Shown in pieces: positions 35,387 to 45,186 of a DNA stretch of 64,000 bases. A program made the position numbers and the translations under genes. The notes beneath the pieces are model-generated. The model had not been told where the DNA came from. It saw only the letters and a list, made by a program, of their open reading frames with translations, and did not search any database. The first letter of the stretch is position 1. Each line of letters starts with the position of its first letter. The stretch comes from Ilumatobacteraceae bacterium. GTDB lineage: Bacteria > Actinomycetota > Acidimicrobiia > Acidimicrobiales > Ilumatobacteraceae. The stretch is taken from positions 248,001 to 312,000 of the forward strand of contig JAJTEL010000002.1 in NCBI GenBank assembly GCA_021299715.1. Direction: 5' to 3'.

Positions 35387-36013
35387 ATGAATTTCCAGAA
35401 CTACTACGTTCCAAACGTTACGGAAACCACAAGTCGTGGTGAGCGTGTGTACGACTTGTACTCACGTCTTCTCAAAGAGAACATCATCTTCTTGGGTACG
35501 CCAATCGACGACACCATTGCGAACCTCATTTGTGCGCAGCTCATTCACTTGGAAAGTGAAAACCCAGACCGCGACATCAACATCTACATCAACAGCCCTG
35601 GTGGAGACATCAACTCGTTGTTCGCCATTTACGACACCATGCAGTTCATTAAGAACGACATTGCAACAATCTGCTTGGGTCAGGCTGCTTCGGCCGCTGC
35701 AGTTCTTCTTGCTGCCGGTACCAAGGGAAAGCGCCTTGCCCTGCCACACAGCCGCGTGCTTCTTCACCAGCCATACGGCCAGGTGGGCTATGGCCAAGTC
35801 ACCGACCTAGAGATTGCCGCCAAGGAAATCCTTCGTATGCGCGACCTTCTCGAGGAAATCCTTGCCAGCCATACAGGCCAGAGCATTGAGCGCATCCATG
35901 CCGATACCGACCGTGACTTCGTATTGGAAGCACAAGAGGCCCTTGAGTATGGCATTATCGATGATGTGATTTCGTCACGTCAGCTTGCGGACCGCTCCGG
36001 TCCAATTCGCTGA
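35387..36013 (+). CDS. clpP: ATP-dependent Clp protease proteolytic subunit
   Basis: 208 aa serine protease that forms the ClpP tetradecamer with ClpX or ClpC. The nucleophile Ser is in [15 protein letters not shown], the His in [13 protein letters not shown] and the Asp in [16 protein letters not shown] took the ATG at 35387, with AAGGA upstream; the frame extends earlier only as tig shadow. Actinobacteria often have clpP1-clpP2 pairs; only one copy lies here. Confidence 0.96.
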   Translation: MNFQNYYVPNVTETTSRGERVYDLYSRLLKENIIFLGTPIDDTIANLICAQLIHLESENPDRDINIYINSPGGDINSLFAIYDTMQFIKNDIATICLGQAASAAAVLLAAGTKGKRLALPHSRVLLHQPYGQVGYGQVTDLEIAAKEILRMRDLLEEILASHTGQSIERIHADTDRDFVLEAQEALEYGIIDDVISSRQLADRSGPIR

Positions 36014-36037
36014 TTCACATCTCGAGGGAGGGCCTTC

Positions 36038-37321
36038 GTGGCCAAATTTACGGACACTGGTGAGTTGCTGAAGTGCTCTTTCTGTGGCAAGTCCCAGAAA
36101 CAAGTAAAGAAGCTCATTGCTGGCCCTGGCGTGTACATCTGTGATGAGTGCATTGAACTGTGCAACGAAATCATTGAAGAAGAAGTGGGCGAGCGCTCCG
36201 ATGTTCGCCTCGACTCACTGCCAACTCCCGTTGAGACTCGTGCATTCCTCGATGAGTATGTGGTCGGACAAGAGCGGGCAAAGAAGGTTCTTTCCGTAGC
36301 TGTCTTTCATCACTATCGCCGTTTGCAGTATCTGCAGCAGAACACTGGCATTCGCCGCGACGATGTAGAACTGCAAAAGAGCAACATTCTTATGCTCGGT
36401 CCAACAGGCTGTGGCAAAACGCATCTTGCGCAAACGTTGGCACGCATGCTGAATGTTCCGTTTGCTGTTGCAGACGCAACAGCTCTTACAGAAGCCGGTT
36501 ATGTCGGCGAAGACGTTGAAAACATTTTGCTGAAGTTGCTTCAGGCTGCCGACTTCGATGTGAAGCGTGCTGAACAAGGCATTGTGTACATCGACGAAAT
36601 CGACAAAGTGGCTCGCAAGGCAGAGAACCCAAGCATCACGCGTGATGTCTCAGGCGAAGGTGTGCAGCAGGCTTTACTGAAAATTCTTGAGGGAACAGTT
36701 GCCTCTGTTCCACCACAAGGTGGACGTAAGCACCCACATCAAGAGTTCATTCAAATTGACACCACCAACGTGCTGTTCATTTGTGGTGGAGCGTTCTCTG
36801 GGCTTGAACAAATCATCGAGCAACGAATTGGCCACAAGGGTGTCGGATTCCATGCCACTGTCGAATCAAAGGCTGACAAAGATCCGGGAGAACTGTTCGC
36901 ACAGGTTTTGCCCGAAGATCTTTTGAAGTTCGGCATGATTCCTGAATTCATCGGTCGTTTGCCAATGGTGGGGGCTGTTCACGCTCTCGACAATGCAGCA
37001 CTCATGAGCATTCTCACCGAACCAAAGAACGCTCTTGTAAAGCAATACATCAAGATTTTTGAATTCGACGATGTTGAACTTGAAATCTCTGATGATGCGT
37101 TAGAAGCAATTGCCAATCTGGCACTTACTCGCGGAACAGGCGCACGTGGTTTGCGAGCAATTCTGGAAGAAACCCTTCTCGACGTCATGTACGAAGTACC
37201 TGGCCGTACCGACATTGCCAAGGTCATCGTGACCGCAGATTGTGTAACAGACAAGGCGATGCCAGAACTTGTGTCGAAGGGTGCAGCACGCACGCCTCGT
37301 CAACGACGCGCAGCATCCTAA
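36038..37321 (+). CDS. clpX: ATP-dependent Clp protease ATP-binding subunit ClpX
   Basis: 427 aa AAA+ unfoldase that feeds substrates to ClpP. The N-terminal C4 zinc finger is [13 protein letters not shown]...CDECIELC. Walker A is [10 protein letters not shown], Walker [10 protein letters not shown], and the pore/adjacent motif [12 protein letters not shown] is intact. The sensor region is [17 protein letters not shown]-like. The start is GTG behind GAGGGAGG. folC begins 7 bp after the stop, so tig-clpP-clpX-folC is likely one operon. Confidence 0.97.
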   Translation: MAKFTDTGELLKCSFCGKSQKQVKKLIAGPGVYICDECIELCNEIIEEEVGERSDVRLDSLPTPVETRAFLDEYVVGQERAKKVLSVAVFHHYRRLQYLQQNTGIRRDDVELQKSNILMLGPTGCGKTHLAQTLARMLNVPFAVADATALTEAGYVGEDVENILLKLLQAADFDVKRAEQGIVYIDEIDKVARKAENPSITRDVSGEGVQQALLKILEGTVASVPPQGGRKHPHQEFIQIDTTNVLFICGGAFSGLEQIIEQRIGHKGVGFHATVESKADKDPGELFAQVLPEDLLKFGMIPEFIGRLPMVGAVHALDNAALMSILTEPKNALVKQYIKIFEFDDVELEISDDALEAIANLALTRGTGARGLRAILEETLLDVMYEVPGRTDIAKVIVTADCVTDKAMPELVSKGAARTPRQRRAAS

Positions 37322-37328
37322 GAGTTGT

Positions 37329-38624
37329 ATGAACTTCGAAGAAGCGCTTGTTTATCTTGACGAGCACGCCTCGTATGAAAAGACTGGCCGCATTACCGAT
37401 CCTTCCACCGACAAAATTCGTGGCCTGCTTGGAGTGTTGGGCGATCCGCAAAACGACTATCGCGTTATTCATGTGACCGGCACGAACGGCAAGGGTTCAA
37501 CATCCCAAATCATCACAAAAATTCTCATGGCGCACGGCCTCAAGGTGGGCACGTACTGCAGTCCACATTTGGAGAGTATTCGTGAACGAATTTTGGTGAA
37601 CGGCGAACCCATTCACGAAGAAGACTTCGCTGAATCTGTTGCTGCCATTGCAAATGCAGAAGGTATTTCGGGGTTGCGTCCCACGTACTTTGAAATCATG
37701 ACGGCTGCGGCGTTTCGCTGGTTTTCCGACGATGCGGTGGAAGTGGCTGTTGTTGAGGTGGGAATGTTGGGTAGGTGGGACGCCACCAATGTGGTCTCTC
37801 CAGATGTCGCAGTTGTAACAAATATCGCACTCGATCACACCGAGTTTGCGGGGCCAACGTTGGAACACATTGCGAAAGAGAAAGCCGGAATCATTAAGTC
37901 AGACAGCGTCGCCATTATTGGTGAAACTCGAGACAGTTTGAGACCAATCTTTTTAGAGGAACCACACGCAGAAATGTTGTTTCGAAAGGAACACTTCGAT
38001 GTTGTCGATAATCATTTAGCGCTTGGTGGTCGCTCGCTGCACATTCGCACGTCGCACGCGGATTATGTCGACATGTTCTTGCCGTTGCATGGTTGGCATC
38101 AAGGAGAGAATGCGGCCGTTGCAATCGCAGCAGCAGAAGCATTCTTCGGTGGCGCACTAGACAGAGACACGTTGATGGAGGGTCTGGCAACAGTTGCTAT
38201 GCCCGGACGTTTCGAAGTTGTGGGTCACCAGCCCCTCGTTATTTTGGACGGTGCTCATAACCCGGCTGGCGCCGATGTGTGCGCAAGCGTGTTTTTCGAC
38301 GACTTCGATCCGCATGGTCGTCGCATACTTGTTGTTGGTGTGCTGGCGGGGCGCGAACTGTCTGACACCTTGTCCGCGTTGAAAGTAGATGAATTCGACA
38401 TGGTGGTGTGCTGCACGGCTCCGTCGCCGCGTGGTCGAAACGGGCGAGAGATTGCACAAATGGCAACCGATATGGGGTGTGTGCATGTTGTGTTGGCCGA
38501 CACCGTGGAGCGTGCGTGCGACATGGCGCTGTCGGACGCCACGAGTGACGACGCCATCTTGGTGGCGGGCTCGCTGTATGTGGTGGGTGCAGCCCGTGCA
38601 CATTTGCGCAAGGTGCTTCCGTAA
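37329..38624 (+). CDS. folC: Folylpolyglutamate synthase / dihydrofolate synthase
   Basis: 431 aa Mur-ligase-family enzyme adding glutamate to (dihydro)folates. The P-loop is VTGTNGKGST (near residue 50). Further motifs are TYCSPHLESIRERI, VVEVGMLGRWDATN, ALDHTEFAGPTLEHIAKEKAGIIK and ILDGAHNPAGA. I chose the ATG at 37329, 7 bp after the clpX stop; the overlapping upstream frame is a clpX shadow. Confidence 0.95.
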   Translation: MNFEEALVYLDEHASYEKTGRITDPSTDKIRGLLGVLGDPQNDYRVIHVTGTNGKGSTSQIITKILMAHGLKVGTYCSPHLESIRERILVNGEPIHEEDFAESVAAIANAEGISGLRPTYFEIMTAAAFRWFSDDAVEVAVVEVGMLGRWDATNVVSPDVAVVTNIALDHTEFAGPTLEHIAKEKAGIIKSDSVAIIGETRDSLRPIFLEEPHAEMLFRKEHFDVVDNHLALGGRSLHIRTSHADYVDMFLPLHGWHQGENAAVAIAAAEAFFGGALDRDTLMEGLATVAMPGRFEVVGHQPLVILDGAHNPAGADVCASVFFDDFDPHGRRILVVGVLAGRELSDTLSALKVDEFDMVVCCTAPSPRGRNGREIAQMATDMGCVHVVLADTVERACDMALSDATSDDAILVAGSLYVVGAARAHLRKVLP

Positions 38625-38644
38625 AGGGTTTGCGCCCGCTTAAC

Positions 38645-38661
38645 GGGGCAAGCGTTGCCCC
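38645..38661. terminator. Perfect hairpin after folC
   Basis: GGGGCAA-GCG-TTGCCCC, a 7-bp perfect stem, lies between folC and the ndk -10 box. There is no U-tract, so termination would be inefficient or protein-assisted. Confidence 0.5.
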
Positions 38662-38667
38662 AGCCCG

Positions 38668-38673
38668 TAGCCT
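38668..38673 (+). promoter_or_regulatory. -10 box of ndk
   Basis: TAGCCT ends 6 nt before the ndk ATG (38680). The intervening GAAGGA touches the ATG, too close to serve as a ribosome-binding site, which supports a leaderless mRNA. Confidence 0.5.
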
Positions 38674-38679
38674 GAAGGA

Positions 38680-39090
38680 ATGTCTAATCGCACCCTCGTC
38701 CTCCTCAAGCCCGATGCCGTAGAACGCGGCCTTGTCGGAACCATTATCTCCCGATTCGAAAACAAGGGTCTGCGCATTGTTGGTATGGAACTGCGCACGC
38801 TGAACTCTGCAATCTTGGAGCGCCATTACGAAGAGCATGTGGGGAAAGGCTTTTACGCCGAACTCGTGGCCTTTATGTCTCGCGGTCCGGTTGTTGCAAT
38901 GGCCATTGAAGGTCCTGAAGACACCTGGGAAATTGTGCGCACCATGATGGGCGCCACCAATCCCGCCAAGTCTGCGCCGGGCACCATTCGTGGAGACCTA
39001 GGCACCTTGTTTACCGAGAACCTTGTTCACGGAAGCGACTCTGCCGATTCAGCCGCACGAGAACTGGGAATCTTCTTCCCCGCCCTCTAA
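38680..39090 (+). CDS. ndk: Nucleoside diphosphate kinase
   Basis: 136 aa, standard length. It balances NTP pools via a phosphohistidine; the active-site His is in FTENLVHGSDSADSAARE. The N-terminus NRTLVLLKPDAVERGLVG and the GATNPAKSAPGTIRGD stretch are hallmarks. It is transcribed on its own from a leaderless promoter, 63 bp before mreB. Confidence 0.97.
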   Translation: MSNRTLVLLKPDAVERGLVGTIISRFENKGLRIVGMELRTLNSAILERHYEEHVGKGFYAELVAFMSRGPVVAMAIEGPEDTWEIVRTMMGATNPAKSAPGTIRGDLGTLFTENLVHGSDSADSAARELGIFFPAL

Positions 39091-39153
39091 GGCGAGGGTC
39101 GTTACCATTTCCACAGATCCTCTAGTTCGCTAGGTGGTCGGGGAGAACTACTC

Positions 39154-40194
39154 ATGAGCCGCAATAACCCTTTGGCTATAGGTCGCGACATTGCTATCGA
39201 CCTTGGTACCGCCAACACATTGGTGTACGTGCGCGGGCAAGGTGTTGTCCTTAATGAACCATCAGTAGTTGCTATCGACATGCGCGACGGCCGCCCTGTT
39301 GCAGTTGGTTGGGAAGCAAAGCGCATGTTGGGTCGTACTCCCAAAAACATTGAAGTCATTCGACCACTGAAAGATGGCGTCATTGCCGACTTTGATGTGT
39401 GCGAAAAAATGTTGCGCTACTTCATTCAGAGAATCACCACCAGCAGATGGAGCAAGCCACGAATGGTCATATGTGTTCCATCGGGAATTACTGGTGTTGA
39501 ACAACGTGCAGTTCAAGACGCTGCTGAATATGCCGGTGCTCGTCGACCCGTTCACATCATTGAAGAACCAATGGCTGCGGCAATTGGGGCAGATCTTCCC
39601 GTGCATGAGCCAAGCGGCAACATGATTGTTGACATTGGCGGCGGCACAACGGAAGTTGCCGTTATCTCGTTGGGCGGAATTGTGGTGGCACAAAGCGTTC
39701 GCGTCGCTGGCGACGAACTCGACGAAGCAATCGTTGCCTACGTTCGCTCTGAGTTCGGACTCGATATCGGTATTAACACTGCAGAAGAAATCAAGATTCA
39801 GATGGCATCTGCTTGGCCGTTGTCTCAAGAACTCACGGCCGATGTTGGTGGACGCGACACGGTGTCTGGCCTGCCACGCACCATCGAAATCACCTCCGAC
39901 CAGGTACGCGACGCCATCGCAGAGCCAGTTGCTGCAATCATTGACGCTGTGAAGTCAACTCTCGACAGAACTCCGCCAGAGCTAGCGGCCGACATCATGG
40001 ACAGGGGTATCTATCTGTCTGGTGGTGGCGCGTTGCTCACCGGACTTACGCAGAGAATTCATCATGAAACGGGCATGCCCTGTTATGTGGCTCCAGATCC
40101 GCTGTACGCCGTCGCCATTGGTTCGGGTCGCGCACTCGAAAACATCGAAGCGATGCGCGGAATGATGTCCTCTCCAGGACTCGACCAGTCGTAG
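39154..40194 (+). CDS. mreB: Rod-shape-determining actin homologue MreB
   Basis: 346 aa. MreB filaments under the membrane guide lateral wall synthesis. The actin-fold phosphate loops are AIDLGTANTLVYVRG and MIVDIGGGTTEVAV, with GIYLSGGGALLTGL as the adenosine motif. The start ATG has GGGGAG upstream. It heads mreB-mreC-mreD-mrdA-rodA, the complete elongasome set, so a rod shape with lateral elongation is expected. Confidence 0.97.
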   Translation: MSRNNPLAIGRDIAIDLGTANTLVYVRGQGVVLNEPSVVAIDMRDGRPVAVGWEAKRMLGRTPKNIEVIRPLKDGVIADFDVCEKMLRYFIQRITTSRWSKPRMVICVPSGITGVEQRAVQDAAEYAGARRPVHIIEEPMAAAIGADLPVHEPSGNMIVDIGGGTTEVAVISLGGIVVAQSVRVAGDELDEAIVAYVRSEFGLDIGINTAEEIKIQMASAWPLSQELTADVGGRDTVSGLPRTIEITSDQVRDAIAEPVAAIIDAVKSTLDRTPPELAADIMDRGIYLSGGGALLTGLTQRIHHETGMPCYVAPDPLYAVAIGSGRALENIEAMRGMMSSPGLDQS

Positions 40195-40204
40195 ACGTAT
40201 CTCC

Positions 40205-41314
40205 GTGGCGGGCTCAACCTTCACACGGCGCCGAGCAATCCTTCTGCTCACGCTCACGTCCGTTCTCTTAATCACGCTCGATCTGCGTGGAAGTTCAGTA
40301 GTGAACGGGGCACGTTCAGTCTTCGGCACAATCTTTCGTCCTATTGAAAGTGCAACACGAGTTGTTACACGACCTGTTCAAAATGCATGGAACGGAATTA
40401 CGCACTACAACGATGTCGTCGATGAGAACCGTCGCCTACGTGATCTGGTGGCATACGGTCAGGGCGCAAATATCGCTGCCATCGCAACAGTTCGCGAAGC
40501 TCAAGAGCTGCTCGCACTGAACGGACTTCCCACTTTGGCGGGAATCTCGTCATGCACGGCACAGGTTGTTGGTCAATCGCCATCGAACTTTTCACAGACA
40601 GTGGAAATTAACCGTGGTTCGGAATGTGGCATCAAAGTTGGTATGCCAGTTCTAAATGCGGCGGGAATGATTGGCAAAGTCACCAATGTGTACAACAAAC
40701 GCGCTGTTGTCATGTTGTTAACCGATCCGGGCTATTCATTGTCTGTGAAGGTGGTAAACACGCCGCCCACCACAACTACCACCACGGTTCCTGGTTCTCC
40801 GTCCACTTCGTCAACAACCACAACTACAACCACAACAACAACTGTTCCGCGAACCACCACTACAACCATCAAGGGATTTACGCCCGGTTCCACACTTCCG
40901 GTGACAACATCGTCATTGGCGCCGGGTGTCACTGCTCCAACTGGAACTGCTGGGCCGAATCAACCAGGTCAAAACACCAACACCCAAATCACTGTGCCTG
41001 CAGGTGCAGATTTACCACTGCGTGAAACAGGAGCGCTTGAAGGTCGCGGTTTGTCGAAGAATCCCGTTGTTCGCTTTATTGAAAACACGCCTCGATTTGG
41101 TGCAATCGTTGTGGGTTCGCCTGTTATCTCAGCCGGTGGCGCAACATCTTTGGCTCCACCCGACATTGTGATTGGAACGGTCAGCAAAGTGGTGAAGCGC
41201 ACCGGAACATTGGGCCCAATTCTCGAAGTGAAGTTGTCGGCCAATTTGAATAGCTTGAACTTTGTACGCGTGTTGTTGTACCAGCCAATTACTGAACGCC
41301 CGACGGAGCCGTAA
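40205..41314 (+). CDS. mreC: Rod-shape-determining protein MreC with Thr-rich insertion
   Basis: 369 aa. It has one N-terminal membrane anchor (AILLLTLTSVLLITLDLRG), a coiled-coil beginning NDVVDENRRLRDLV, and the periplasmic-type beta-barrel domain (NFSQTVEINRGSECGIKVGMPVL). An insertion of about 85 residues from about 188 onward interrupts that domain: poly-Thr and Pro/Ser (VPGSPSTSS, VPRTTTTTI, GFTPGSTLPVTT). The barrel resumes at FGAIVVGSPVIS and ends ANLNSLNFVRVLLYQ. The insertion is unusual for MreC. The GTG start is 10 bp after mreB; the stop overlaps mreD (TAATG). Confidence 0.92.
   Translation: MAGSTFTRRRAILLLTLTSVLLITLDLRGSSVVNGARSVFGTIFRPIESATRVVTRPVQNAWNGITHYNDVVDENRRLRDLVAYGQGANIAAIATVREAQELLALNGLPTLAGISSCTAQVVGQSPSNFSQTVEINRGSECGIKVGMPVLNAAGMIGKVTNVYNKRAVVMLLTDPGYSLSVKVVNTPPTTTTTTVPGSPSTSSTTTTTTTTTTVPRTTTTTIKGFTPGSTLPVTTSSLAPGVTAPTGTAGPNQPGQNTNTQITVPAGADLPLRETGALEGRGLSKNPVVRFIENTPRFGAIVVGSPVISAGGATSLAPPDIVIGTVSKVVKRTGTLGPILEVKLSANLNSLNFVRVLLYQPITERPTEP
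40768..40872 (+). repeat. ACN-codon repeat inside mreC
   Basis: Runs of ACC/ACA/ACT threonine codons encode a poly-Thr loop inserted in the MreC extracytoplasmic domain. It resembles the tail repeat at 24878-24987. Confidence 0.75.
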
Positions 41315-41832
41315 TGGACGCCATCATCGGAATTGCAGAAAACAAGTACACACGACTTGTGTTGGTGGGATTGCTGTTCTTGTCTCTTCAAACCACCATC
41401 TTTAATGAGATGCGTCCGTTCAACGTGTGTTTGCAAGTCATGCTTCTGCTTGCTGCATCGTGCGGTCTTGCGAAAGGCTCAAGTACTGGGGCCGTCGCTG
41501 GATTTATTGTGGGTTTGTTGTACGACTTTGTTCTTACGACGCCACTCGGTTTGTGTGCTGCAGTCTTCGCGCTCGTTGCGTACTTGGCTGGTTATGCGCA
41601 TTCATTCGTGCACGAGTCAACGTGGTGGTCGCGCAGTTTGGTGGCTAGTGCGGCAAGTGCCGTTGGAATGGTTGTTCTCCCCATTGCGTTCACAGTCACC
41701 GGCGCCGAAGGAGTTCTTACCCTTCAGATTTTTACTGCAGTAGCGGTGGTGTCACTTTTCAATGCCGTCTTCAGTGTTCCTGTTGAAATTCTGTGCCGTT
41801 GGGCATTGAAAGATCCGGCACCGGTGCGCTAA
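41314..41832 (+). CDS. mreD: Rod-shape-determining protein MreD
   Basis: 172 aa integral membrane protein with about five hydrophobic segments (LVLVGLLFLSLQTTIF, VMLLLAASCGLAKG, GFIVGLLYDFVLTTPLGLCAAVFALVAYLAGY and others). The GAVAGFIVGLLYDF motif fits MreD. Position between mreC and mrdA, with TAATG overlaps on both sides, makes the call secure although MreD sequences are poorly conserved. Confidence 0.9.
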   Translation: MDAIIGIAENKYTRLVLVGLLFLSLQTTIFNEMRPFNVCLQVMLLLAASCGLAKGSSTGAVAGFIVGLLYDFVLTTPLGLCAAVFALVAYLAGYAHSFVHESTWWSRSLVASAASAVGMVVLPIAFTVTGAEGVLTLQIFTAVAVVSLFNAVFSVPVEILCRWALKDPAPVR

Positions 41833-44003
41833 TGGCTGGAGAACGCACAGTCTCTCGATTATCAGTGCTTGTCATTGTGGCCAGCACCTTGCTTGGTTTG
41901 CTCACGGTGCGACTGTGGTTTCTGCAAGCAGTTGACGCTCCGTCACTAGAAGTGAAAGTGCGCGAAGTACGAACCCGAACAATCAAAATTTCTCCCGAAC
42001 GAGGGCGTATTTTCGATGTGAAGGGACGAATAGTTGCCGACAATGAACGAATTCTCACTCTCACTATTGAACGCGCCGTCATAGCAAAGCCCCTTGCGCG
42101 TCAACAGATGTGGAATCGCCTATCTGGTGCGTTGAACATGACGGTGACACAGTTGGAGGACCGTTATGCATCCAAGCGATTCGACCAATTGCAACCACTT
42201 CCATTGAAGGAAGACATTTCTGAAGATCTCGCTGTTTACATTCGAGAGAGAAGCGAGGATTATCCCGGAGTTGACGTTCGAGAAGAATGGCGACGCGAAT
42301 ATCCATTCGCGCCTGTCGCAAGCCACGTGGTGGGTTTCCTTGGTGCAATTCCTGCCGGAGAAAAGTCCGAGAGTTACTACAAAACCCTGGGATACGACCC
42401 TGATGCACGTGTTGGGCAGTTTGGTGTGGAACAAACCTACGAAGCGGTTCTTCGTGGAACACCTGGTTATGTGAAGTACGAGGTGGACTCTCGCGGACGT
42501 TTCTTGCGTCAGTTAGAGAGAAAAGAAGCCGTTCCTGGAAATGATGTTCAGCTCACCATTGACCTAGAGATGCAGCAGTTCACCGAGCAGGCACTACAAC
42601 AAGAAATTCTGATGCGTCGCCGAACCGAGGCGCCCACCGTTCTTGCATTCGGTGAGCCAGATCCGCGGTACCCGGAGGTGACGTATTACAAGGCTCCTGC
42701 TGGCTCCAGTGTTTTGTTGAATCATGACACTGGCGAGATTGCCGCAATGGCGAGTTATCCGAATTTTGACAATCGATGGTTTAACGCAGGCATCACGTCG
42801 GAGAAGTTCAATCAGTTGTTCCCCAAGACAGATGATCCCGACCAGTCAATTTTGGTGAACCGAGCAATATCTGGCCGTTACAACTTGGGTTCTACGTTCA
42901 AGCCATTTGTCGCCTTCGCTGCACTAAACACCGGTCAACTACCGAACGGCACTGAATACACATTGCGAGATCAGGGAACATACAAACTGGCCAGCATTCC
43001 TGACGAACGTTGCCAATTGAATGTGAAGTGCATTTTCAAGAACGCAAACTGTGGCAATGGTGCACCATGTAAGTACGGTCGCATCAATGTTGTCACTGCA
43101 CTTGCAGTGTCATCAGACGTTTTCTTCTACAAAATTGGCGAGCAGATTTTTACTGAACGCGGAAACAGGCCAGTTCTAGAAGATCAAGTTCGTCTGTTTG
43201 GATTTGGTTCTCCCACTGAAATCGATTTGCCGTATGAGTACATCGGCACAGTGCCGAATCGCGCACTCAAACAACAGCTGGCGGCGTCTGGCGCCATTGC
43301 GAAGGAAGAGGGCAAGGGGTACTACGTCGGTGACAACGTGCAGTTGGCAATTGGCCAGGGATTGTTGTCGGCTTCTCCGCTGCAGCTTGCCGTTGCATAC
43401 GGGGCATTAGGCAACGGTGGGAAAGTGGTGCGTCCACGTGTTGTGAAGGCTATTTGGGCACCAGGCACTCCAAACGGTAAATCGAATCGAGTCAACTTGG
43501 ATGAAGGTCTTGTCATTCAAGATTTCAGTGCACCGCAAATTGTTCGCGACATACAAATACGTCCTGAAGTTCTCGACCCCATCGTGCGGGGGCTCACTCG
43601 AGTCATCACTGGCCCTGGCGTGACATCGGACTTTTATCACGCCACAACGGGCGAGAAACTTTTCCGATCTTTCCCAAAACGCGCTTTACCGCTTGCTGGG
43701 AAAACGGGAACTGCACAGGGTGCCGGCAACTTGCCATGGAACGACTCGTCGGCATTTGCTGCTTTTAGTAAGAACCCAAAGTATCCATACACCGCCTCTG
43801 CGTATTTGGAAAAGAGCGGATTTGGTTCGCGTGCCGCGGCGCCTGTTGTGAAGTGCATGTTCACAGCCCTCATCAACAAAATTCAAGTTGCTCCTGCAGT
43901 CCCATCTGACCCGTTAGATCCCAATAGTTTTGAAGTTGCGGCTCCTCAGAGTTTGCCTAACCCGTTGTGTCTTGTAGGCACTGGCTCATCGGTGCGTGAC
44001 TAA
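41832..44003 (+). CDS. mrdA: Penicillin-binding protein 2 (elongasome transpeptidase)
   Basis: 723 aa class B PBP cross-linking lateral-wall peptidoglycan. One N-terminal TM segment (LSVLVIVASTLLGLLTVRLWFL) is followed by the pedestal domain (SPERGRIFDVKGRIVADN) and the transpeptidase domain. Active-site motifs are STFK (near residue 354), SSD and KTG (LAGKTGTAQG). Near residues 394-415 four cysteines occur as C-x5-C-x6-C-x5-C, suggesting extracytoplasmic disulfides. I took the ATG at 41832, which overlaps the mreD stop. It is followed directly by rodA. Confidence 0.95.
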   Translation: MAGERTVSRLSVLVIVASTLLGLLTVRLWFLQAVDAPSLEVKVREVRTRTIKISPERGRIFDVKGRIVADNERILTLTIERAVIAKPLARQQMWNRLSGALNMTVTQLEDRYASKRFDQLQPLPLKEDISEDLAVYIRERSEDYPGVDVREEWRREYPFAPVASHVVGFLGAIPAGEKSESYYKTLGYDPDARVGQFGVEQTYEAVLRGTPGYVKYEVDSRGRFLRQLERKEAVPGNDVQLTIDLEMQQFTEQALQQEILMRRRTEAPTVLAFGEPDPRYPEVTYYKAPAGSSVLLNHDTGEIAAMASYPNFDNRWFNAGITSEKFNQLFPKTDDPDQSILVNRAISGRYNLGSTFKPFVAFAALNTGQLPNGTEYTLRDQGTYKLASIPDERCQLNVKCIFKNANCGNGAPCKYGRINVVTALAVSSDVFFYKIGEQIFTERGNRPVLEDQVRLFGFGSPTEIDLPYEYIGTVPNRALKQQLAASGAIAKEEGKGYYVGDNVQLAIGQGLLSASPLQLAVAYGALGNGGKVVRPRVVKAIWAPGTPNGKSNRVNLDEGLVIQDFSAPQIVRDIQIRPEVLDPIVRGLTRVITGPGVTSDFYHATTGEKLFRSFPKRALPLAGKTGTAQGAGNLPWNDSSAFAAFSKNPKYPYTASAYLEKSGFGSRAAAPVVKCMFTALINKIQVAPAVPSDPLDPNSFEVAAPQSLPNPLCLVGTGSSVRD

Positions 44004-45176
44004 ATGGCTCGCACGGTATTTACGCGCCGACCTAATTCGGGATTGGGAAACATTCGTCGTGGTTTCACCGACCCCACCCGCACCATCGACTGGGTTCTTA
44101 TGGGTGCAGTCGGAGCTCTCACCATCATTGGTGCGTTCATGATTTATTCAGCAACGCGACCGCGTCTGTTGAACAGAGGGGCCGACCCATTTCAATTTGT
44201 TCAACGACAAATCATTTTCGTGATTATTGCCATTGTTGTGATGGCGGTAGTGATGTGGATGGACTACGTGCAATTGCGGGGCAGTGCAGAACTGTTTTAT
44301 GCCGTCACAATTGTGCTGCTCATTCTTTTGTTCGTTGCAGGGTCCGTTACCGGCGGAGCGCGTCTGTCGTTTGATGTCGGCCCCATTGCCATTCAGCCCT
44401 CAGAAATTGGAAAAGTATCCACCTTGCTTCTGCTGGCGGGGTTCTTGGCAGAAGACGACGGCGCAACGGTTCGATACGAACGCTTTATTCAGTCACTGTT
44501 CATTGTTGGTGTTCCCGTTGCGCTCGTTGCAATTCAGCCAGACCTTGGGTCGGCGTCAGTGTTCGTTGCATGCGCTATGGGTGTCTTGTTGGTGGCCGGA
44601 GCAGACATCAAGTACATCATCCTCATTACGTCACTCGCCATCGTGTCTGTCATCGCGGGTGTGGTCTCTGGCGTGGTGAAGGATTACCAGTTGCGACGCA
44701 TCACCGGATTCTTGAACCAAAACTCAGACTCGGCTGCGCTTCAAACGTTGGTGACACAGGTTCGCTTTGCCAAGAGAGCAGTGGCCACCGGCGGGTTCTT
44801 CGGTAAGGGATACCTGAACGGCCCGCTCACAAACGGAGCGTTTATTCCGGTGCAGTCCACCGACTTTGTTTTCTCGGCAGTTGGGGAGCAGTTTGGAATG
44901 TTGGGGGCGGGGATTGTTCTCGCATTATTCGGCGTGGTGCTGTGGCGTATCTATCGCATTGCCCGCATTGCCCAAGACCGTCTGGGGTTTCTTCTCTGCG
45001 CTGGCGTCTTCACCATGATTCTGTGGCAGGCCTTTCAGAACATCGGCATGACCATGGGCATTACCCCTGTTTCGGGTGTGCCTTTGCCCTTCGTTTCCTA
45101 CGGGGGGTCTCACACCGTGGCCTTTGCCATCATGATTGGCTTGGTTCAGAGTGTCCACATGCGCCGTTTCCGCTAA
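44004..45176 (+). CDS. rodA: Peptidoglycan glycosyltransferase RodA (SEDS family)
   Basis: 390 aa with about ten TM segments. SEDS proteins polymerise lipid II; RodA works with PBP2, whose gene ends on the preceding base. Signatures: DLGSASVFVACAMGVLLVAG, RVATGGFFGKG-like ATGGFFGKGYLNG, PVQSTDFVFSAVGEQFGMLGA and GVPLPFVSYGGS. FtsW is the alternative, but the neighbouring mre genes favour RodA. It begins with no spacer after the mrdA stop. Confidence 0.94.
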   Translation: MARTVFTRRPNSGLGNIRRGFTDPTRTIDWVLMGAVGALTIIGAFMIYSATRPRLLNRGADPFQFVQRQIIFVIIAIVVMAVVMWMDYVQLRGSAELFYAVTIVLLILLFVAGSVTGGARLSFDVGPIAIQPSEIGKVSTLLLLAGFLAEDDGATVRYERFIQSLFIVGVPVALVAIQPDLGSASVFVACAMGVLLVAGADIKYIILITSLAIVSVIAGVVSGVVKDYQLRRITGFLNQNSDSAALQTLVTQVRFAKRAVATGGFFGKGYLNGPLTNGAFIPVQSTDFVFSAVGEQFGMLGAGIVLALFGVVLWRIYRIARIAQDRLGFLLCAGVFTMILWQAFQNIGMTMGITPVSGVPLPFVSYGGSHTVAFAIMIGLVQSVHMRRFR

Positions 45177-45186
45177 CACTCGCGGG

